A stretch of DNA of 64,000 nucleotides from JAKAWQ01 sp963840545 (GTDB taxonomy: Bacteria > Pseudomonadota > Alphaproteobacteria > Acetobacterales > Acetobacteraceae), in contig CAWIZE010000011.1 of the NCBI GenBank assembly GCA_963840545.1, positions 135,855-199,854 of the forward strand. The letters run 5' to 3'. The notes beneath the pieces are model-generated. The model saw only the letters and a list, made by a program, of their open reading frames with translations. It was not told where the DNA came from and did no database searches. Position numbers and translations under genes: made by a program. Shown piece by piece: positions 54,136 to 62,007 of this stretch (position 1 is its first letter; each line of letters opens with the position of its first letter).

Positions 54136-54930
54136 TTATCTGCCGACAAACTGCGGCCGGCGCTTCTCCATGAAGGCAGTGCGCCCCTCGCGATAATCGG
54201 CGCTGTCGAAGCAGGCCTGCGAGGCCGCCAGCAGCCCCTCGAAATCGCGATCGACCGGGTCCTGCAGCGAAGCCGCCACCGCGCGCTTCGAGGCGGCGAG
54301 CGAAAGTGGGGCGTTCTCCGCGAGCTGGCGCGCAAGCCCTGCCACGTCCCGCTCCAAGAGCTCGGGCGCCACCACGCGATTGACCAGCCCGATCCGCATC
54401 GCCTCCGCGGCGTCGATCCGCCCGCCGCTATAGAGGATCATCCGCGCATGCGCCGGCCCGACCAGCGAAACCAGAGTGCGCACCATCTCGAACCCGTAGG
54501 CGATCCCGAGCCTTGCCGCCGGGATGCCGAACTGCGAATCCGCCGACGCGATGCGCAGATCCGCCTGCATCGCAATCCCCAGGCCCCCGCCCAGGCAGAA
54601 GCCGCGGATGCGCGCGATCACCGGCTTGGGGAATGCGCCGAGCTTGCGCCGCCCGGCGCTCGTCAGCCGGTCGTACTCCACCTGCGCGTCGGCGTTGGCG
54701 CGGTTCTTCTCGAACTGGCTGATATCCGCGCCCGAGACGAACGCCTTGCCGCCGGCGCCCGCCAGCACCAGCACCCGCACCGCCGGATCGGCGGCGAAGC
54801 GATCGAGGATCGCCTCCAGCCCCTCCCACATCTCGACCGACATGGCATTGCGCTTCTCGGGCTGGTTGAAGGTGACGAGCCCGACGGCCTCGCCGACCTC
54901 GGCCAGCATCTTTCCGCCGGCATACTCCAT
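54136..54930 (-). CDS. enoyl-CoA hydratase/isomerase family protein
   Basis: The 264-aa protein has the crotonase fold: VGLVTFNQPEKRNAMSVEMW, AGGKAFVSGADISQFEK (oxyanion hole) and GFCLGGGLGIAMQADLRIAS. RTAFMEKRRPQFVG is the usual C-terminal end. It hydrates enoyl-CoAs or catalyses a related reaction. It starts directly after the CoA-transferase stop, so the two likely act on one acyl-CoA. Confidence 0.95.
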   Translation of the reverse strand: MEYAGGKMLAEVGEAVGLVTFNQPEKRNAMSVEMWEGLEAILDRFAADPAVRVLVLAGAGGKAFVSGADISQFEKNRANADAQVEYDRLTSAGRRKLGAFPKPVIARIRGFCLGGGLGIAMQADLRIASADSQFGIPAARLGIAYGFEMVRTLVSLVGPAHARMILYSGGRIDAAEAMRIGLVNRVVAPELLERDVAGLARQLAENAPLSLAASKRAVAASLQDPVDRDFEGLLAASQACFDSADYREGRTAFMEKRRPQFVGR

Positions 54931-56142
54931 TCAGATCGCTCCTTTCGCACGCATCTCGGCAATCTCGGCGGCGCTGTATCCGACCTCGCCCAGCACCGCC
55001 TCGGTGTGCTCGCCCGGCTCGGGCGTGGGCGTGCGGATGTCCTTGGGGTATCCCGAGAGCGTGATCGCCGAGCCGACGAGATCGATCTCGCCGAGCCGGG
55101 GATGCACCACGGGCCGCGCGATCTTCATGTATTGCACCTGCGGATCGGCGAACACCTTGTCGATCGTGTTGATCGGCCCGCAGGGAATGCCCGCCTCCTC
55201 GAAGAGCTCCACCCAGTGGGCGGCGGGCTTCTCGCGCGTCACCGCGGCGATCGCTTCGTTGATCTCGGCCCGCGCCGCACTGCGGCCCTTCTGCGTCTTC
55301 CACGCCTCCGCAGCCTTCCACGCGGGCCGGCCGATCGCATCGCAGAACCGCTCCCAGAGGCGCGCCGAGGAGGCGGCGATGTTGATCATTCCGTCCGCGG
55401 TCGGGAAGACCCCGGTCGGAATCCCGGTCGGATGGTCGTTGCCCGCCTGCTTCGGCACCTCATGGCGCATCAGCCAGCGCGTCGCCTGGAAGTCGAGCAT
55501 GAAGACCTGCGCCTCGAGCAGGCTGGTCTGGACCCAGCGCCCGACGCCCGTGCGCTCGCGGTCGTAGAGCGCCATCATGACGCCAAGCGCCAGCAGATTG
55601 CCCGCCGTGAGGTCGGCGATCGGGATGCCGACCCGGACCGGCCCCTGACCCGGCAGGCCGGTGATCGACATCAGCCCGCCGAGGCCCTGCGCGATCTGGT
55701 CCACGCCGGCGCGCTTGGCGTAGGGTCCGTCCTGGCCGAAACCGCTGATGCTGGCATAGACGATGCGGGGATTGATCGCCCGCACGTCCGCGTAGGCGAT
55801 GTTCAGCCGGTGCTTCACCGCGGCGCGCATGTTCTCGACGATCACGTCTGCGTGCGCGGCGAGCCGCATGAAGGCCGCGTGGCCCTCGGGCGATTTGAGA
55901 TTGAGCTGGACCATCCGCTTGTTGCGGTGGAGGTTCTGGAAATCCGGCCCGTCACGGTCCCCGGCGATGTCCTCCGAGCCGACCGTCGGCGGCTCGATCC
56001 GGATCACCTTCGCCCCCCAGTCCGCGAGATGACGCACGCAGGTCGGCCCGGCCCGGGCGAGCGTGAGGTCGAGCACGGTGAGATCGCCGAGCGGCAGATG
56101 CGTCTCTCCTGCCTGGCGCGGATCAGTCGGGCTTTCCGGCAT
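54931..56142 (-). CDS. CaiB/BaiF family CoA-transferase
   Basis: The 403-aa protein is a class III CoA-transferase: LPLGDLTVLDLTLARAGPTC, RHLADWGAKVIRIEPPTVGS and RNKRMVQLNLKSPEGHAAFM. YASISGFGQDGPYAKRAGVD precedes the region with the catalytic Asp. It moves CoA between carboxylates such as formate, carnitine or bile acids. It heads the operon with enoyl-CoA hydratase and MFS transporter and diverges from the prenyltransferase gene. Confidence 0.94.
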   Translation of the reverse strand: MPESPTDPRQAGETHLPLGDLTVLDLTLARAGPTCVRHLADWGAKVIRIEPPTVGSEDIAGDRDGPDFQNLHRNKRMVQLNLKSPEGHAAFMRLAAHADVIVENMRAAVKHRLNIAYADVRAINPRIVYASISGFGQDGPYAKRAGVDQIAQGLGGLMSITGLPGQGPVRVGIPIADLTAGNLLALGVMMALYDRERTGVGRWVQTSLLEAQVFMLDFQATRWLMRHEVPKQAGNDHPTGIPTGVFPTADGMINIAASSARLWERFCDAIGRPAWKAAEAWKTQKGRSAARAEINEAIAAVTREKPAAHWVELFEEAGIPCGPINTIDKVFADPQVQYMKIARPVVHPRLGEIDLVGSAITLSGYPKDIRTPTPEPGEHTEAVLGEVGYSAAEIAEMRAKGAI

Positions 56143-56262
56143 GAGCAGTCCCCGTTCCTGGCAACCGCGCGAGTGTCGGCCGATCGCCCGGATTGCTCAA
56201 CCCCGGCTGATGCCGGCCCCTTGCCTCCCATGCCCTCCCGGGCCCATGTGTCGGCTCCGATC

Positions 56263-57054
56263 ATGGCCGCCCCCACGGATTTCCTGCGCCGCCCGCTCTA
56301 CCGCCTCTACGAGCGACGGCTGCTGGCCGAGATCGCGACCGGCCCGCTGCCGCAGCATGTCGGCATCATCCTCGACGGCAACCGCCGGCACGGCCGCGAA
56401 AACGGCATCACCGACCCGCGCCAGCTCTACGCGCCGGGAGCCAACAAGCTCGACGACGTGCTCGACTGGTGCAGCGACCTCGCCATCCCGGCCGTCACCC
56501 TCTGGGTTTGCTCGACCGACAACCTCGCCCGCTCGCCCGACCAGGTCTCGGGCATCCTCGCCACCGTCGAAGCCAAGCTGCGATCGATCACCACCGACCC
56601 GCGCATCCACGCCCGCCGGGTCCGGGTCGACGCCATCGGCCGGCTCGACCTGCTGCCGCCCGCCACCCTCGAGGCGATCGCCGAGGCCAAACAGGCAACC
56701 CAGGGCTACGGCAACCTGCTGCTCACCATCGCCATCGGCTATGGCGGGCGCGAGGAAATCATCGACGCGGTGCGGGCGCTGCTCTCCGAGCACGCGAACG
56801 ACTGCACACCCCAGGAACTGATCGCCCGCATCACCCCCGAGACATTGCGGCAATATCTCTACATGCCGCACGCCCCCGACCCGGACCTCATCATCCGCAC
56901 CAGCGGCGAAATCCGCCTCTCCGGCTTCCTCCTCTGGCAAAGCGCATACAGCGAGTTCTACTTCACCGATATCTACTGGCCGAACTTCCGCAAGATCGAC
57001 CTCCTGCGCGCGATCCGCTCCTACCAGGGCCGCCACCGCCGCTTCGGCCGCTAA
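56263..57054 (+). CDS. divergent cis-prenyltransferase (isoprenyl transferase)
   Basis: The 263-aa protein has the UppS fold: HVGIILDGNRRHGRENG replaces the usual MDGNGRWA core (the metal-binding Asp is kept), LWVCSTDNLARSP replaces the FSxENW-type motif, and RTSGEIRLSGFLLWQSAYSE and FYFTDIYWPNF keep the pyrophosphate-binding Arg residues. The family makes undecaprenyl or shorter polyprenyl diphosphates. Divergence suggests a specialised product. An upstream ATG (56230) is possible. A hairpin follows the stop. Confidence 0.85.
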   Translation: MAAPTDFLRRPLYRLYERRLLAEIATGPLPQHVGIILDGNRRHGRENGITDPRQLYAPGANKLDDVLDWCSDLAIPAVTLWVCSTDNLARSPDQVSGILATVEAKLRSITTDPRIHARRVRVDAIGRLDLLPPATLEAIAEAKQATQGYGNLLLTIAIGYGGREEIIDAVRALLSEHANDCTPQELIARITPETLRQYLYMPHAPDPDLIIRTSGEIRLSGFLLWQSAYSEFYFTDIYWPNFRKIDLLRAIRSYQGRHRRFGR

Positions 57055-58105
57055 GACCAAGGGGGCAGGGCTCCCTTGGATCCCCCGCCAGGGCCAGGGG
57101 TCCTGGAGCCCATCCATTTGGCGGCGGCAGAGGGGCAGAGCCCCGCTGCCTCAGACCGAGGCGGTCGCACGCCGTGGCAAGAATCTGCTCGAGCAGCCAT
57201 TCGTGCGTGTGGCCGGCGAGGCGCGCAAGGATCACGAGGTCGGAATCGACCGGATGCAGTCCGGCGAGCGGGTTGACCTCGAGGAGCATGGGTCGGCTTT
57301 GCGTGTCGCTCTTGAGGTCGATGCGCCCGGCGTCGCGGCCCCCGAGCACGCGCCAGGCCGCGAGCGCGGCCTCGCCGGCGGCCATTGCCTCGGAATCGTG
57401 CGCCAGCTTGTACGCGACACGGCCAAGATAGTGCTTCTTGGTGGCGAAGCCGTAGGTCGTGCCGGCGAGGATCTCCATCACGCCGATGATGCGGGCCTCG
57501 GCGCCGGCGCCGAGGACGCCGACGGTGAATTCGCGTCCCGGCAGATAGGCTTCCGCGAGCACGTCCTGGCCGAAGCGCGCCGCGAGGCGGGTGGCCGTGG
57601 CTGCGAGCTCGACCGCGTCGCGGCAGAGGCTCGCCCCGTCGATCCCCTTGCCCGTGCCTTCGGCGATCGGCTTGACGAAGAGGGGGAACGCAAGGTCGGG
57701 GGGGTCGGAATCCTTGCCGAGCACCGCGAAGGGCGCGGTCGGCAATCCGGCATCGCGCAGGATTCTCTTGGTGTGGCCTTTGTGCAGCGCGATCGCGAGC
57801 ACGACAGGGTCGCTGAAAGTGTAGGGGATGGCATAGGCATCGAGCAGCGCCGGCACCAGCGCCTCCCGTCCGGCGCCGCGCGCGCCCTCGCAGATATTGA
57901 AGACGAGGTCCCAGCGTTCGCCACCGGCGAGCAGCTTCACCAGCGCCTGCGCTCGCCCGATGCGCTCCAAGCGGTGGCCGGCGCGGCACACGCAATCGGC
58001 CACCGTATCGATCGTTTCGGGGGCGTCGAACTCGGCGAGGTCCTCGGCGTCGAGGCCCTCCTCCGCCCAGTCCAGGGCGAGATCGTAGGTCAGGCCGATG
58101 CGCAT
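56963..58105 (-). CDS. D-alanine-D-alanine ligase-like ATP-grasp protein
   Basis: The 380-aa frame has the ATP-grasp parts VFNICEGARGAGREALVPAL, then FPLFVKPIAEGTGKGIDGAS (ATP-binding loop), GRIDLKSDTQSRPMLLEVNP and GLHPVDSDLVILARLAGHTH. The domain ends near EWLLEQILATACDRLGL. The last 55 or so residues are Pro/Gly-rich and read through the hairpin repeats and the 3' end of the convergent prenyltransferase gene, so the original stop was probably lost. The KamA aminomutase gene starts upstream with a 10-bp gap. Together they could ligate a beta-amino acid; the substrate is unknown. Confidence 0.8.
   Translation of the reverse strand: MRIGLTYDLALDWAEEGLDAEDLAEFDAPETIDTVADCVCRAGHRLERIGRAQALVKLLAGGERWDLVFNICEGARGAGREALVPALLDAYAIPYTFSDPVVLAIALHKGHTKRILRDAGLPTAPFAVLGKDSDPPDLAFPLFVKPIAEGTGKGIDGASLCRDAVELAATATRLAARFGQDVLAEAYLPGREFTVGVLGAGAEARIIGVMEILAGTTYGFATKKHYLGRVAYKLAHDSEAMAAGEAALAAWRVLGGRDAGRIDLKSDTQSRPMLLEVNPLAGLHPVDSDLVILARLAGHTHEWLLEQILATACDRLGLRQRGSAPLPPPNGWAPGPLALAGDPREPCPLGLSGRSGGGGPGRSGSRAGGRSCGSSASRYR
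57057..57144. repeat. cluster of GC-rich hairpins after the prenyltransferase gene
   Basis: CCAAGGG (57057-57063) pairs with CCCTTGG (57073-57079) two bases after the stop. Further on, GGGGC-AGA-GCCCC (57132-57144) repeats the core in inverted orientation. The cluster belongs to the dispersed hairpin family and overlaps the 3' part of the convergent ATP-grasp frame. Confidence 0.65.
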
Positions 58106-58115
58106 CGCCGTGTCC

Positions 58116-59399
58116 TCAGGTGTCCGGATAACGGTAGATCTTGCCTTCGTAGTTGCGCAGCACCACGGCGCCCTCCTCGCGTCCGGCGAGATAGTCGGGC
58201 AGCAGCGGGATTTTTCCCCCGCCGCCCGGTGCGTCGATCACGAAGTGCGGCACGGCGTAGCCGGTGGTGTGCCCGCGCAATCCTTCGATGATCTCGAGGC
58301 CCTTGGCCACGCTGGTGCGGAAATGGGCCGAGCCGGTGATCGGATCGCACTGATAGAGGTAGTACGGCTTGACGCGCAGCCTGAGCAGCCCGTGCATCAG
58401 CGTGCGCATCACCGGCAGCGAATCGTTGATGCCCTTGAGCAGAACGGTCTGGCTGCCGAGCGGGATTCCGGCATCCGCGAGCCTCGCCGTGCTCTCCGCC
58501 ACCTCCGGGGTCAGCTCGTCCGGGTGGGTGAAGTGCAGGCTCATCCAGAGCGGATGGTAGCGCCGCAGCATCCGCGTGAGGTCGCGCGTGATCCGTTGCG
58601 GCAGCACCACCGGGACTTTCGTGCCGATGCGCAGGAACTCGACATGGCGGATGGCCCGCAGCCGCGCCAGCAGCCATTCGAGCTTCTCGGTCGCGATCGT
58701 CAGTGGGTCGCCGCCCGAGAGCAGCACGTCGCGGATTTCGCCGTGTGCTTCGATATAGGCGATCGCCCGCTCCCATTGGCGCAGGCTGAAGCTCACTTCG
58801 CCACCCACCATCCGGCTGCGCGTGCAGTAGCGGCAGTAGGTGCTGCAGAAGCCGGTGGCGAGGAACAGGACCCGGTCCGGGTAGCGGTGGACGAGGCCGG
58901 GCACGGCCGCGTCATGGTCCTCGCCGAGCGGGTCGTCCGATTCGCCCGGGGATCGGAGATATTCCCCCTCCGCCGGGATGTGCGTGCGCCGGAGCGGCTG
59001 CGCGGGGTCTGTCTCCGAAAGGAGGCTCGCGTAATAGGGCGTGATCCCGACCGGCAGCGGCCCGGTATGCCGCGCCACGGCCGCGCGCTCCTCCGCCGAG
59101 AGGCGGATGATCCGCGCCAGCTCGGCGAGGTCGCGGACGCGGTGCTGCACCTGCCAGCGCCAGTCGTTCCAGAGGGCGGCGGTGGCGGTGGGGAAGAAGC
59201 GGCGGCGGAAGGCGCGCGAGCGCTCGGACTGGGGAAAACTCGCGCCGCGCTCCCTTTCCTTGGCTGTGGCCGGAAAAAGGCGGGCCGGAAAGAGGCGCGG
59301 CCCAATTCCGGATGGAGGCTCCGGAGGTTCCGCCGCCTCGGTCTCGGCGGCGGCGGACTCTTCCGGCGCGGCCGGGGCGGGTCTGACGTTGGTGTCCAT
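58116..59399 (-). CDS. KamA-type radical SAM aminomutase (lysine 2,3-aminomutase family)
   Basis: The 427-aa protein has the radical SAM cluster GFCSTYCRYCTRSRMVGGE (Cys185, 189, 192). LSGGDPLTIATEKLEWLLAR follows, and near the end DAPGGGGKIPLLPDYLAG holds the PLP-binding Lys (about 396). These mark aminomutases that move the alpha-amino group to the beta-carbon, usually on lysine. EpmB, the EF-P modifier, is shorter (about 340 aa); this is of KamA length. An Ala/Pro-rich leader (1-35) precedes the domain. It is the first gene of a two-gene operon with the ATP-grasp ligase. Confidence 0.92.
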   Translation of the reverse strand: MDTNVRPAPAAPEESAAAETEAAEPPEPPSGIGPRLFPARLFPATAKERERGASFPQSERSRAFRRRFFPTATAALWNDWRWQVQHRVRDLAELARIIRLSAEERAAVARHTGPLPVGITPYYASLLSETDPAQPLRRTHIPAEGEYLRSPGESDDPLGEDHDAAVPGLVHRYPDRVLFLATGFCSTYCRYCTRSRMVGGEVSFSLRQWERAIAYIEAHGEIRDVLLSGGDPLTIATEKLEWLLARLRAIRHVEFLRIGTKVPVVLPQRITRDLTRMLRRYHPLWMSLHFTHPDELTPEVAESTARLADAGIPLGSQTVLLKGINDSLPVMRTLMHGLLRLRVKPYYLYQCDPITGSAHFRTSVAKGLEIIEGLRGHTTGYAVPHFVIDAPGGGGKIPLLPDYLAGREEGAVVLRNYEGKIYRYPDT

Positions 59400-59934
59400 T
59401 GTTTGTCCTCGGGCGTTTGTCCTTGGGCGTTGGCCGGCGCCGCAGTTTTCGCCCTGGCGCCGGGTGGAGGGAAGATGCGGGCGGCGCCCCGGCTGACGGA
59501 TTCGGCCGCGGGCGAAGTCAATGCAGAACTCTTTCCGCCGTTCCACTGTTTTCTCACTGTTCTCCGGGCCGCCCCGGCGCCGGACGTTACGCCCTCGTCC
59601 CAAGATATCCAGGTAAAAGGTCCCGTCTCTTCAATAAAATGGCCGGCGCTCGTCAGTAATCGGCGCCGATACCGCGCCGCGGCGGCGGGGCCCGGCGTGG
59701 GGCGAGTGGGAGGCGCGCGCAATCCGCCAAGCAGTGCGCGCCCGCTTCGTCTCGCCGGATCGGCCAGCCTGTTTTCGCCCCCCGCCGCCACGATTCTTCG
59801 GCGCCGGGGTCGTGGCGCGGAGGATTGCCGGCAGACTTGCCCGCGGCACCCGCCCTGCTCCGTGCCCCGATCCATGCCCTGGCCGCACGACAGCCCCGCT
59901 TCCTTCTCCGCCGCCGGCCGCGTTAGAGGGAGCC
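59400..59934. other. divergent intergenic region without a clear gene
   Basis: About 530 bp separate the aminomutase gene and the DUF1489 gene, which point away from each other. Short open frames exist, but none looks like a protein I know. It should hold both promoters; no consensus -35/-10 pair stands out by eye. An AT-richer patch near 59595-59645 could contain a promoter. Confidence 0.5.
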
Positions 59935-60354
59935 GTGCTCCACCTGATGAAGCTTTGCGTCGGCGTCACCGACGTCGCCCATCTCCGGCGGCTTCAGGAG
60001 GCGCGGCTGCGCTCCGACCCGCCCGTCCGCCACCGCACGCGGAGCTTCCCCCGCCGCGCGGGGGAGCTGCTCGACGGTGGCTCGCTCTACTGGGTGATCG
60101 GCGGCGCGATGCTGGTGCGCCAGCGCCTGCTCGACATCACCGAGACCCGCGCGCCGGATGCCGGCCGCGCGACGCTGCTGATCCTCGATCCGAGGCTGGT
60201 GCCGGTCGAGGCGCGGCTGATGAAGCCGTTCCAGGGCTGGCGCTATCTCGAGCCGGCTTCCGCCCCGGCCGATATCGCGCAGAGCCGCGCGCGCGACGCC
60301 GCCCGGCTGCCGGAGAAGCTGCGGCGCGAGCTTGCCTCCCTCTGCCTGCTCTGA
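59935..60354 (+). CDS. DUF1489 family protein
   Basis: The 139-aa protein begins at GTG (VLHLMKLCVGVTDVAHLRRL) and shows GGSLYWVIGGAMLVRQRLLD and RLVPVEARLMKPFQGWRYLE. It matches DUF1489, a conserved alphaproteobacterial family of unknown function. A start at the ATG four codons on is possible, but relatives begin M-x-H-L-x-K. It lies 87 bp before hldE. Confidence 0.88.
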   Translation: MLHLMKLCVGVTDVAHLRRLQEARLRSDPPVRHRTRSFPRRAGELLDGGSLYWVIGGAMLVRQRLLDITETRAPDAGRATLLILDPRLVPVEARLMKPFQGWRYLEPASAPADIAQSRARDAARLPEKLRRELASLCLL

Positions 60355-60441
60355 AGGGGTCGGGCGGGCGCCCGCGGATATGCCAGCGGCCGGCTCTCGG
60401 TGCTTGCGTTGCGGGGCCGCGAACGGCTAGTCAGATTCTGT

Positions 60442-61941
60442 ATGGAAAGCGGGCGCACGCCTCTTCCTCGTCCGACGCCGACGGTCGCCGATCTCGCCGC
60501 CGCGGTGCCCCGGCTCGCCCGCGGGAACGTCACCGTGATCGGCGACATCATGCTCGACCGTTATGTCTACGGCACCGTCCGGCGCATCAGCCCGGAGGCG
60601 CCCGTGCCGATCCTCGCGGTCGAGCGCGAGACCGCGATGCCAGGCGGAGCCGGCAACGTCATGCGCAACCTGATTGCGCTCGGCGTCGCCACGGCGCTCA
60701 TCTCGGTCGTCGGCGATGACGCAGCGGGCGCCGAGATCACCGGTCTCATCGGCGGCCAGCTTGGGGTCGAGCCGTGGCTGCTGGTCGAGGGCGGGCGCAT
60801 CACCACGCTCAAGGTGCGCTATATCGCGAACGGCCAGCAGCTTTTGCGCGCCGACCACGAGGAGACCGCGCCGATCCCCGATCGGCTCGCGGAGCGCCTC
60901 GTCCGCATCGCCACCGACGCGATGGCCGCGACCAGCGTCACCATCCTCTCCGATTATGCGAAGGGCGTCCTCGGCGGCGACACCGCCGCAGCACTGGTGC
61001 GCGCGGCGCGCGCGCTCGGCCGCACCATCGTCGTCGATCCCAAGGGCACCGACTATCGCCGCTATGCCGGCGCCGACATCGTCACCCCGAACCGCCGGGA
61101 GCTGGCGGACGCCACCGGCATGCCGGTCGAGACCGAGGCGGAGCTGCTGGCCGCCGCCGCCAGCTTGCGCGCGGAGCACGGCTTCGGCGCCGTGCTGGTG
61201 ACCCGGGCCGAGGACGGGATGACCCTGCTCGACTGCTCCGGCCCGCAGCATTTCCCGGCCGAGGCGGCCGAGGTCTTCGACGTCTCGGGCGCCGGCGATA
61301 CGGTGGTGGCCACCCTCGCCGCGGGCCTCGCCTCCGGGCTCGACCTTCCCGCCGCCGCCCGCCTCGCCAACATCGCTGCCGGCATCGTCGTCGGCAAGGT
61401 CGGCACCGCGGCGGCGCGGCCCGAGGAGCTGCTCGCCGCCCTCAGCGCCGAGGGGAGCTGCCTGCGCAAGATCCTCACGCGCGAGGCCGCGATCGAGCAG
61501 GTCGAGCGCTGGCGCCGCAAGGGCTGGCGCCTCGGCTTCACCAACGGCTGCTTCGATCTGCTCCATCCCGGCCATGTCCACCTGCTCGAGCAGGCCCGCG
61601 GCGCGTGCGACCGGCTGGTCGTCGGGCTCAACAGCGACGCCAGCGTCCGCCGCCTCAAGGGCTCCGGGCGGCCGGTGCAGCCAGAGGCGGCGCGCGCCGC
61701 CGTGCTCGCCAGCCTCGCCGCCGTCGATCTCGTCTGCATCTTCGAGGAGGACACGCCCCTCGCGCTGATGTCGGAGCTGCGCCCCGACCTCCTCGTCAAG
61801 GGCGCGGATTATACGCTCGATACCGTCGTCGGCGCCGGAGACATGCGGCGCTGGGGCGGGCGGGTGATGCTCGCCGAGCTGCTTCCCGGCCACTCCACCA
61901 CCGCGACGGTCGCGCGGCTCAAGGCAAAGGCGGGCGACTGA
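60442..61941 (+). CDS. hldE: bifunctional heptose kinase/adenylyltransferase
   Basis: The 499-aa protein has an N-terminal ribokinase domain (GNVTVIGDIMLDRYVYGTVR near residue 40; FDVSGAGDTVVATLAAGLA) and a C-terminal nucleotidyltransferase (NGCFDLLHPGHVHLLEQA, about 370). It makes ADP-D-glycero-D-manno-heptose, the substrate of HldD at 34.7 kb. The ATG at 60442 gives MESGRTPLPRP; an upstream in-frame start is less likely. Two tandem hairpins follow the stop. Confidence 0.96.
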   Translation: MESGRTPLPRPTPTVADLAAAVPRLARGNVTVIGDIMLDRYVYGTVRRISPEAPVPILAVERETAMPGGAGNVMRNLIALGVATALISVVGDDAAGAEITGLIGGQLGVEPWLLVEGGRITTLKVRYIANGQQLLRADHEETAPIPDRLAERLVRIATDAMAATSVTILSDYAKGVLGGDTAAALVRAARALGRTIVVDPKGTDYRRYAGADIVTPNRRELADATGMPVETEAELLAAAASLRAEHGFGAVLVTRAEDGMTLLDCSGPQHFPAEAAEVFDVSGAGDTVVATLAAGLASGLDLPAAARLANIAAGIVVGKVGTAAARPEELLAALSAEGSCLRKILTREAAIEQVERWRRKGWRLGFTNGCFDLLHPGHVHLLEQARGACDRLVVGLNSDASVRRLKGSGRPVQPEAARAAVLASLAAVDLVCIFEEDTPLALMSELRPDLLVKGADYTLDTVVGAGDMRRWGGRVMLAELLPGHSTTATVARLKAKAGD

Positions 61942-61945
61942 AGCC

Positions 61946-61987
61946 AGGGGCTCTGCCCCTGCACCCCGCCAGGGCCTGGGGCCCTGG
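61946..61987. terminator. double hairpin after hldE
   Basis: AGGGGC-TCT-GCCCCT (61946-61960) and CCAGGGC-CTGGG-GCCCTGG (61969-61987) are two perfect GC stems right after the hldE stop. They are the fullest copy of the dispersed hairpin family and probably terminate hldE transcription. Confidence 0.6.
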
Positions 61988-62007
61988 ACCCCATCCGCGC
62001 CCGTGCC

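Noticed and set aside
53071..57054. Very long open frame (1327 codons) on the plus strand
   Set aside because: It is antisense to the MFS, enoyl-CoA hydratase and CoA-transferase genes; only its last 264 codons are a real gene (prenyltransferase). The rest is Arg/His/Asp-rich shadow sequence.
58098..60719. Long plus-strand frame of 873 codons
   Set aside because: It is antisense to the KamA-type gene over most of its length and overlaps DUF1489 in another frame; no family motif.
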